NCBI GenBank assembly: GCA_017852615.1
Contig: JAFMKX010000035.1
Coordinates: 1-11,352 of the forward strand
Length of the DNA stretch: 11,352 nt
Origin: Pontimonas sp.
Lineage (GTDB): Bacteria; Actinomycetota; Actinomycetes; Actinomycetales; Microbacteriaceae
Reading direction: 5' to 3'
Each line of letters begins with the position of its first letter. Position 1 is the first letter of the stretch. Of the stretch, positions 6,256-11,352 are shown in pieces. The position numbers and the translations under genes are program-made. The notes under the pieces were generated by a model. The model searched no databases and was not told the DNA's origin. It saw only the letters and a program-made list of their open reading frames with translations.

Positions 6256-6397
6256 GGGGAATCTTTCGGTGAGAAATAATCGATTGCTGTGAGTCTAGGG
6301 TTGGCCACTGACAACACTACGAGCATTCCCCCACGCGGTCGCACTAGGCAGGCGCTGCCCAGATTGGCGCTCTACGCTGGTAGTCAAGGAGAGTGCC
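6256..6397. promoter_or_regulatory. Divergent intergenic region between hydrolase and oxidoreductase genes
   Basis: 142 bases holding the promoters for both divergent genes. The rightward ribosome binding site AAGGAG (6386-6391) is clear. GGCGCT occurs twice as a direct repeat 16 bases apart (6351 and 6367). No -35/-10 pair could be placed reliably, and no gene is seen. Confidence 0.4.
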
Positions 6398-7816
6398 GTG
6401 AACACCACCGTCTTTGAGCGCCATCGAGTCAGCGAAAATGTGCTGAGCCATTCGTTGAGCTCGTCAGTACTGAGCCCGTTTTGGGTAGAAGACGCTGGGG
6501 TGGATTCCACCCTTCCCACATTCCAGGGAACACTCGCCTGTGACCTAGCCATTGTGGGGGCGGGATACACCGGGTTATGGACGGCTATTGAAGCAAAGCG
6601 TCGACACCCTGAATGGCGGGTGGTGATTCTCGAGGCCAAGGATCCCGGATGGGCAGCCTCTGGGCGTAACGGGGGATTCGTCGAATCCACCCTGACCCAC
6701 GGCGAATCCAATGGTCGCCAGCGCTACCCCGAGGAATACGCCCGTCTGGATCAAGCAGGACTGGATAACCTCGATGCCATTGAGGCAGCCGTCAAGGAAT
6801 ACGGCTGGGAGTGTGACTTTTGGCGAGTGGGTTCCCTTGCTGTGGCACTAGAGCCCCACGAGTTGGACTGGTTATCCGAAGGCGCTGATGGCACACGCGA
6901 AGTGTTTCTTGATGCCGATCAGGTGCGCTCGCGGGTGAACTCCCCGACCTATCTCGGGGCAAACTTTGCCCCCCGCGACACCGCGATGGTGCACCCGGGC
7001 AAACTTGCCCGGGAAATGTTGCGCACCGCAAGGGATCTGGGTGTGGAGGTGTTCAAGGATTCCCCCGTGACACACCTCAGTGCCCAGAAAGACAGTATTG
7101 AGCTGGGTGTCGCAGCCGGGATGGTGAAGGCAACGAAGGTGGCTCTGGCTACCAATGCCTATCCATCCTTGCTCAAGCGCTATTCCCTGCACACCATCCC
7201 GGTTTATGACTATGTGTTGATGAGTGAACCACTCACGCCAGCCCAGAAGAAAGAGATCGGATGGGATGGTCGTGAAGGAATAGCCGATATGGCCAACCAA
7301 TTCCACTACTACCGCATCAGCGCCGATGACCGCATTCTCTTTGGCGGCTATGACGCCATTTATCACTATGGCGGGAAAGTAGACCCACGCTACGAAGAGC
7401 GCTCCGAGAGCTACACCAAGCTGGCCTCTCACTTCTTCACCACGTTTCCCCAATTAGAGGGCCTGCAATTTAGTCACCGATGGGCGGGGGCCATCGACAC
7501 CTGTAGTCGCTTTAGCGCTTTCTTTGCCACCGCCCACCAATCCCGTGTGGCCTATGCCGCAGGCTTCACCGGCCTGGGCGTTGCGGCCACGCGTTTTGCC
7601 GCTGAGGTGATGTTGGATCAACTAGAACGCCAAAAGACCTGGCGCACCGAACTAGAGATGGTGAAATCACTGCCCACCCCTTTTCCACCAGAGCCCCTGT
7701 GTTATCCAGCGGTTCAGCTCACCAGAGCAGCAATAAACCGAGCAGATCACCGCGAAGGACGCCGCGGGCTTTTCCTCAAGACCCTGGATGCCTTCGGATT
7801 GGGCTTTGACTCGTGA
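6398..7816 (+). CDS. FAD-dependent oxidoreductase of the DAO (DadA/PuuB) family
   Basis: A 472-aa cytoplasmic flavoprotein. The N-terminal dinucleotide fold is clear: DLAIVGAGYTGLWTA (49-63, GxGxxG) with the ribose-binding acid E79 at the end of VVILEA, then AASGRNGGF (86-94), the flavin-contacting loop typical of PuuB-like enzymes. The C-terminal GFTGLGVAATRFAAEVM (389-405) is the second FAD-contact motif. Such enzymes oxidise amines or amino acids (gamma-glutamylputrescine, glycine, sarcosine, D-amino acids) with O2 or another acceptor. The substrate is not readable from sequence, though polyamine-type compounds are a reasonable guess from the PuuB-like loop. GTG start with AAGGAG 6 bases upstream. 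A following cupin gene overlaps by 4 bases. No membrane segment is seen. Length is normal for the group. Confidence 0.9.
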   Translation: MNTTVFERHRVSENVLSHSLSSSVLSPFWVEDAGVDSTLPTFQGTLACDLAIVGAGYTGLWTAIEAKRRHPEWRVVILEAKDPGWAASGRNGGFVESTLTHGESNGRQRYPEEYARLDQAGLDNLDAIEAAVKEYGWECDFWRVGSLAVALEPHELDWLSEGADGTREVFLDADQVRSRVNSPTYLGANFAPRDTAMVHPGKLAREMLRTARDLGVEVFKDSPVTHLSAQKDSIELGVAAGMVKATKVALATNAYPSLLKRYSLHTIPVYDYVLMSEPLTPAQKKEIGWDGREGIADMANQFHYYRISADDRILFGGYDAIYHYGGKVDPRYEERSESYTKLASHFFTTFPQLEGLQFSHRWAGAIDTCSRFSAFFATAHQSRVAYAAGFTGLGVAATRFAAEVMLDQLERQKTWRTELEMVKSLPTPFPPEPLCYPAVQLTRAAINRADHREGRRGLFLKTLDAFGLGFDS

Positions 7817-8154
7817 ACGATTTCTTTCTCAATGCCCTGGAGCAAACCCTGAGCTTCGAGAGTGTCCCCGCGTCTCAGGTCGTGGAGGGCGAGCCCTCCA
7901 CTGGTGTGTGGGAAGCGCAGCCATCAGGCGAAAGCGACTGGGGTGTGTGGGAAATGACCCCCGGAGCGATGAGTGATGTGGAAGAAGATGAAATGTGTGT
8001 GGTGATCAAGGGGAAAGGAACCCTTGAGCGTCACCACAACGGCGAGGTCACCCACCACGATCTTGTCCCCGGAGTCGTCTTACGCCTCAACGAAGGCGAG
8101 CACACCATCTGGCGCATCAGTGAATCCCTGCGCAAGGTGTATTGGATGCCCTAG
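7813..8154 (+). CDS. Cupin domain protein (Cupin_3/DUF861 type)
   Basis: A 113-aa single-domain protein. The cupin_3 pattern is clear: WEMTPGAMSDVEEDEMCVVIKGKGTL (two strands with the DE pair), then HHDLVPGVVLRLNEGEHTIWRI and a final LRKVYW, matching the family's tryptophan and 'RKvY' strand. The usual metal-binding histidines are only partly present, so it may bind a small molecule rather than carry out catalysis. It begins at a GTG that overlaps the TGA of the oxidoreductase gene (GTGA, 4 bases), so the two are translationally coupled. Proteins of this family are often paired with amine oxidoreductases or deaminases. A supporting or sensing role in the same catabolic step is inferred. Confidence 0.87.
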   Translation: MNDFFLNALEQTLSFESVPASQVVEGEPSTGVWEAQPSGESDWGVWEMTPGAMSDVEEDEMCVVIKGKGTLERHHNGEVTHHDLVPGVVLRLNEGEHTIWRISESLRKVYWMP

Positions 8155-8171
8155 GGATGTCAGTGGTCCCT
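8153..8171 (+). terminator. Weak hairpin after the cupin gene
   Basis: AGGGA (8153-8157) pairs with TCCCT (8167-8171) around a 9-base loop overlapping the cupin stop. The stem is only 5 bp with no T-run, so it is at best a partial terminator between the cupin and the following genes. Confidence 0.2.
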
Positions 8172-8197
8172 TGTATGGTGGTCGGTCCCCTAGCAAA

Positions 8198-8202
8198 AGG
8201 AG
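8198..8202 (+). promoter_or_regulatory. Strong ribosome binding site in front of an ATA codon
   Basis: AGGAG with a 6-base spacer to ATA at 8209, the optimal distance. It decides the start of the 73-aa gene, because no canonical start codon lies at a usable distance in that frame. Confidence 0.65.
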
Positions 8203-8208
8203 CCCACC

Positions 8209-8430
8209 ATAGAACGCTTTCTGTACGACTTTATTTACGACTCTGAAGCTCTTATCGAAATGAATGTACTGCTGTGTGACGACGTAGCTACCGCCTATGA
8301 ATTCATGGATGACCTTTATATGGAATTACACGGTGACGCGTCCTCCAGGCCAGATCGAATTCGGCTGCGTCATTCCGATTCCGAAGAAGCTCTGGTGGTG
8401 ATGGCAACCCACTTCGACGGGGTGAACTAA
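8209..8430 (+). CDS. 73-aa acidic protein with apparent ATA start codon
   Basis: A reading frame of 73 codons ending in TAA. The only in-frame stretch upstream (8194-8208) back to a TAG at 8191 holds no ATG, GTG or TTG. AGGAG (8198-8202) stands exactly 6 bases before ATA at 8209, so ATA is the natural start. The next ATG (8260) would give 56 residues and has no ribosome binding site. The product is acidic, with many Asp/Glu in CDDVATAYEFMDDLYMELHGD and DSEEALVV, and one Cys at position 23. It has no signal peptide or membrane helix. I recognise no family. It precedes the two-HTH gene by 50 bases on the same strand and may be in its operon. An ATG-to-ATA mutation, making it a dying gene, is the main alternative. 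Confidence 0.6.
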   Translation: MERFLYDFIYDSEALIEMNVLLCDDVATAYEFMDDLYMELHGDASSRPDRIRLRHSDSEEALVVMATHFDGVN

Positions 8431-8480
8431 CCTCACGTCCGTGTCAGTGGTGGTTCTTACCCTGGCAAGTGGAGGTAATG

Positions 8481-9230
8481 ATGCGCATAGAAGTATCGAT
8501 GGATATGCCGGGGGGAATCCCCAGTCGCATTCGCTTTTCTGATGATTTTGCCAAGGGCGCCACACTGCAGTGTGGGGGAGACAGAAAATGCACACACCTG
8601 CTGGATACGCAGCAGTGTTGCGAACTCATGTCTCGCTTAGGGATTTCCCCTGGCGAGGGACCACTGGTGGCTGTGCGGGCAATCGTGAACCAGCAATTGG
8701 CCAGCAACATGTTTGATGGGCTGCGTTTACACTATCACCATCAAGAACTCTTCCAGGCGCCCTCCGAGGATGAGTCCGAAGAAGACGAATCGTTTACTGA
8801 AGGATGTATCCCACCACCACCTAAGCCACGGAGGCTTTCCAAGGCAGCAACACGGGAACTCCTGGAGCTTTATGCCATGGGGTGGGATATCTCTCTGATT
8901 GCTTCACACCTGCACCTGAGCCCACCGCGGGTAGTGCGGCACTTGGCCGCACTGATTTTTGATGATGTCGAAGTGGCCTCTGATGTAGGCGCTCCCCGCC
9001 ATCAGAAAACCTGGAAGCTAGAGGAAATTCTCACCCTGCGTCAGCTGATCAAGCTGGGTCGCACCCCGAGCGAAATGGCACCACCACTGGGCCGAGATCC
9101 CTTAGGTGTTGCCTTCAAAATCCTAGAAAACTTTTCCCCTGCCATCCCCCGGGAGGTAGTGAAGAAGTTTGGCGTCACCACGTCGGTAGTACCCATTGTC
9201 GATGAAGGTCTTGACTCCACGTCACCTTAG
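8481..9230 (+). CDS. Putative DNA-binding protein with two HTH segments and an N-terminal Cys-rich part
   Basis: A 249-aa protein from the ATG at 8481, 5 bases after GGAGG (8471-8475). A GTG at 8469 and an ATG at 8478 are too close to the site. Residues 1-92 are an unrecognised domain with C31, C37 and the C46-C47 pair, followed by an acidic linker (about 95-106) and a PPPPKP stretch (111-116). Residues 119-160 (LSKAATRELLELYAMGWDIS and HLHLSPPRVVRHL) look like a helix-turn-helix. Residues 178-217 (WKLEEILTLRQLIKLGRTPS then GRDPLGVAFKILENF) look like a second, SANT/GcrA-like one. Both follow the pattern of residues 'L..L...G.....IA..L..s...v...' No catalytic motif is seen. A regulator or a DNA-loading partner of the downstream genes is inferred. 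The Cys could bind zinc. Confidence 0.65.
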   Translation: MRIEVSMDMPGGIPSRIRFSDDFAKGATLQCGGDRKCTHLLDTQQCCELMSRLGISPGEGPLVAVRAIVNQQLASNMFDGLRLHYHHQELFQAPSEDESEEDESFTEGCIPPPPKPRRLSKAATRELLELYAMGWDISLIASHLHLSPPRVVRHLAALIFDDVEVASDVGAPRHQKTWKLEEILTLRQLIKLGRTPSEMAPPLGRDPLGVAFKILENFSPAIPREVVKKFGVTTSVVPIVDEGLDSTSP

Positions 9231-9264
9231 GTAAAACACTGGACAAGAAAGTGAGGAGTAAGTC

Positions 9265-10401
9265 ATGACCGAAAGTTTTCTCTTTGCGCTGTGTGTTGTG
9301 GCCATCGGAGCGTTCCTTTACTACTTTGTCAAGACTCGTTTTGAGCGACGTGTGGCCAATGTGCGGGGTAAGAGATGGGTAAAGACACTTCGCCATCTGG
9401 GCAACAACATGCCCCTGGAAGACGATTCGACTTTCGAATTACGCCACGGCGAAGAGTTCGTGATGAATCTCACGGGGGTCAGTCTTGTGGAATCACGACG
9501 CGGCCCCAGAATTTCTAAGCGAAGTACTGATGCGTTCACCGTGGCACTAGCCAAAGGCTTTTATTACACGGCCGCTGCGGGGAAGTCCTATAGCGATGAG
9601 CCCGATGATGTTATTCGCGAAATCGACACCGGTGTAGCCACGTTCACCACCCATCGGGTGGTGTTTGTGGGGGATAAACAAAACCGCGAATGGGATTTTG
9701 CCAAACTTTTGGGCACCAGTGGATCCACGGGTGGTCTGCGTCTAATGATTGGGGTGTCTAACCGGCAAAAAATGTCTGGAATCGCCAGCACCAGCATGAC
9801 CAGTATTTCCCCGGGCCTTGCCTTTGAAGTGACTCAAGCTGCAAAACAAGACGGCTGGGAGGTCGCTCGAAGCATCTGCCTTCATGGTGCTAAAGAATTA
9901 GACGCCCAACTAGAGGCCATCAACGCTAATACCTTCATCAGCGCTGAACGCCTGGAAATAGAAATGGAAAAGTGGCGCGAGGCCAACCCACGCGAAGAAC
10001 TCCCGATAGAAAAAGAAGCTGCCGCAAAGCCAATACAGCCCGCGAAGAACGCTCCGATGTCGGAAATAAAGGTGGTGGGAGAGACCTTTTATAAGAAGAG
10101 TTTCGAAGCCTTGAGACACGAACTCAAGACAGAGGGCAACAGCGAACACATCGTGGAGGCGGAGCTTCGTAATGATCCGGATAACGAATACTCCGATAGT
10201 GGCAAGGCCGTAGCCGTCTATATAAGAGACAAGCAGGTAGGCCACGTACCCGAGTGGCTTGCTCCTAAAGTGTTTGACCAGCTAGAGCCCGAGGGCGGCA
10301 GCGTCACCCTGGGGGCCAGGTTGTGGCTTGACGAAGCTGACTCGAGACCTAAGAATAGCTCAGTAACAGTTTTTCTCGATTCGCGATTGGTTATTCGTTA
10401 A
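9265..10401 (+). CDS. Membrane-anchored protein with PH-like region and C-terminal HIRAN domain
   Basis: A 378-aa protein. Residues 4-22 form one N-terminal membrane helix, with a basic segment after it (KTRFERRVANVRGKRWVK) that puts the bulk in the cytoplasm. Residues about 55-170 resemble a bacterial PH-like fold, with TGVATFTTHRVVFVG, EWDFAKLLG and VSNRQKMSGI. A charged, likely helical linker runs 205-262. Residues about 268-356 match the HIRAN domain (VVGETFYKKSFEAL, then LRNDPDNEYSDSGKAVAVYI and VGHVPEWLAPKVFDQL). HIRAN domains bind 3' DNA ends in HLTF/Rad5. The SNF2-like gene follows 61 bases downstream. GAGGAG lies 6 bases before the ATG. Codons from about 230 on use ATA and AGA more than the first part. 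A role in DNA damage or defence signalling at the membrane is inferred. Confidence 0.72.
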   Translation: MTESFLFALCVVAIGAFLYYFVKTRFERRVANVRGKRWVKTLRHLGNNMPLEDDSTFELRHGEEFVMNLTGVSLVESRRGPRISKRSTDAFTVALAKGFYYTAAAGKSYSDEPDDVIREIDTGVATFTTHRVVFVGDKQNREWDFAKLLGTSGSTGGLRLMIGVSNRQKMSGIASTSMTSISPGLAFEVTQAAKQDGWEVARSICLHGAKELDAQLEAINANTFISAERLEIEMEKWREANPREELPIEKEAAAKPIQPAKNAPMSEIKVVGETFYKKSFEALRHELKTEGNSEHIVEAELRNDPDNEYSDSGKAVAVYIRDKQVGHVPEWLAPKVFDQLEPEGGSVTLGARLWLDEADSRPKNSSVTVFLDSRLVIR

Positions 10402-10414
10402 ACGAAACCCGAAC

Positions 10415-10429
10415 CCCAGCCAAGCTGGG
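10415..10429 (+). terminator. Short hairpin between the HIRAN and SNF2 genes
   Basis: CCCAGC (10415-10420) pairs with GCTGGG (10424-10429) over a CAA loop. There is no T-run, so it could be a weak transcription pause or RNA processing site within an operon rather than a terminator. Confidence 0.3.
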
Positions 10430-10462
10430 CAAGAATTCAGTGGATAGAAGGAAGTGGCCATA

Positions 10463-11352
10463 ATGATTTCCTTCGGCTTCAGCCCAATTGCGGACGAGGT
10501 GGAATCTTTGGTCCGCCGCACAGAGTTTTTGCGTGCAGTCGTAATTGACGATGAAGTCAGTAATCTTTACGACGCGGTAAATGAGGTCCGAACCTCCGGT
10601 GACACGGGGACGGGCCTCCCGGCTGGCGTTTATTGGTTCCTCGGAATTGATTCCCCGATGGTGATGCAGGTTGCAACAGGTCCGATTGGAGCCTCGAGCA
10701 CGTTTGAGGCGGACTACTGGGATGAGACTATCGAGCATCCGCTGGCTGAGGCCTTCAGATGGGCCGAGAGCCTCTGGAATCAGGCTGTCGAGATCCCAGC
10801 CGCAATCTTCAATGTAGGCGACCGGGCGGTGACCATTCCCGCAGGTGTAGACGTAGAAATTAAGGCGCGTAGTTTTTTTGCCACAAGCTGGTCTTATCGA
10901 GTCCGTGGGCCGAATGGCCTGCAGTCGATGCTTGAAGACAAGTTAGCGGCAATCGAATTTGCCGACCAGCCTGAAGATTGGGTCATGGGAGAGCGTTCTT
11001 CGGCAGCGAGACTTGGCGCAACCCTCACGAGGACGAAACTCAAAGGTCGCTTCGTGGACACTGTCTATTCCTTCCAGGCAACGAGGACGGTATTTAGGCC
11101 CTATCAGTTCAAACCCGTGCTTAAGCTCTTGCAAACTGGTCAAGCTCGATTGCTGATAGCCGATGAAGTAGGTCTGGGGAAGACGATTGAAGCGGGCCTC
11201 ATCTGGACTGAATTAGAGGCCCGTCACGACGCAGATCGAGTCCTCATCGTATGTCCTTCGATGCTCGTGGAAAAGTGGCGGGATGAGATGCAAGAGCGGT
11301 TCGGATTCGACCTAACTCAGCTAGACCGTAATGAGTTAAACCGACTCTTGGA
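10463..11352 (+). CDS. SNF2-family DNA helicase/translocase, 5' part, continues past right edge
   Basis: An open frame of 296 codons from ATG 10463 to the window edge with no stop; AAGGAAG lies 8 bases upstream. Residues 1-205 are not recognised. Residues 211-225 (FRPYQFKPVLKLLQTG) are the SNF2 Q-type motif. Walker A motif I is DEVGLGKTIEAGL (234-246, K240), and motif Ia lies around RVLIVCPSMLVEKW (259-272), followed by a REM-like 'EKWRDEMQERFG'. These match the RapA/HepA and defence-type SNF2 group, where ATP hydrolysis drives DNA translocation. It is preceded by a HIRAN-domain gene. SNF2 proteins of this type occur in DISARM (DrmD) and other phage-defence loci. The missing 3' part, including motifs II-VI, prevents a finer call. 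Codon use (frequent GTA, ATT, CGA) differs somewhat from the left-hand genes. Confidence 0.85.
   Translation, partial: MISFGFSPIADEVESLVRRTEFLRAVVIDDEVSNLYDAVNEVRTSGDTGTGLPAGVYWFLGIDSPMVMQVATGPIGASSTFEADYWDETIEHPLAEAFRWAESLWNQAVEIPAAIFNVGDRAVTIPAGVDVEIKARSFFATSWSYRVRGPNGLQSMLEDKLAAIEFADQPEDWVMGERSSAARLGATLTRTKLKGRFVDTVYSFQATRTVFRPYQFKPVLKLLQTGQARLLIADEVGLGKTIEAGLIWTELEARHDADRVLIVCPSMLVEKWRDEMQERFGFDLTQLDRNELNRLL

Noticed and set aside
6872..7453. 193-codon minus-strand open frame inside the oxidoreductase gene
   Set aside because: It is antisense to a well-matched FAD enzyme. The translation shows no recognisable motif and it has no ribosome binding site.
8175..8246. 23-codon plus-strand frame overlapping the ATA gene start
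   Set aside because: It has no ribosome binding site and its peptide (MVVGPLAKGAHHRT...) shows no pattern. It would be in a different frame from the well-spaced ATA frame.
1..11352. CRISPR arrays, tRNA or rRNA genes, insertion sequences
   Set aside because: I saw no regularly spaced repeats, no tRNA cloverleaf or rRNA-like stretch, and no transposase or terminal inverted repeats in the window. A covariance-model search would settle the RNA question.

Overview
The window looks like an actinobacterial chromosome segment of moderate GC (my rough estimate is the mid to high 50s percent). The signs are a Tap/SlpD-type alpha/beta hydrolase lipoprotein, VapBC and MazEF-like modules, TANNNT -10 elements a few bases before start codons (as in leaderless actinobacterial mRNAs), frequent GTG/TTG starts, and a secreted FG-GAP-like repeat protein of a kind I associate with small-genome Micrococcales. 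Genus cannot be set from the sequence alone.

Layout. 1-146: no confident gene. 147-1657 (minus): a hotdog thioesterase, then a vapB-vapC toxin-antitoxin pair, then a DUF1801 protein. 1658-1883: divergent intergenic region with a hairpin and an inverted repeat. 1884-3539 (plus): exported protein with seven tandem blade repeats and a C-terminal domain. 3540-3672: intergenic DNA ending in a 14-bp perfect palindrome before a MazE-like/MazF-like pair (3673-4199, plus). 4196-6255 (minus): a likely three-gene operon of S33 hydrolase lipoprotein, small zinc-ribbon protein and a 41-aa membrane protein. The last gene converges on mazF and overlaps it by 2 bases. 6398-8154 (plus): FAD-dependent amine/amino-acid oxidoreductase overlapping a cupin gene by 4 bp.

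8209-11352 (plus) is the accessory-looking part. It holds a 73-codon acidic reading frame whose only reasonable start is ATA behind a strong Shine-Dalgarno, a protein with two predicted helix-turn-helix segments, a membrane-anchored protein with a PH-like middle and a C-terminal HIRAN domain, and the first 296 codons of an SNF2-family helicase that runs off the right edge. HIRAN and SNF2 modules are fused in eukaryotic HLTF/Rad5. Here they are neighbouring genes, and the helicase motifs resemble those of SNF2 proteins found in phage-defence loci. This is the best candidate for an undescribed system, but the missing right side is needed to judge it.

Most chromosome-like genes appear to be ordinary housekeeping or envelope functions. 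The two toxin-antitoxin pairs each carry a palindrome over the presumed promoter, consistent with autoregulation.
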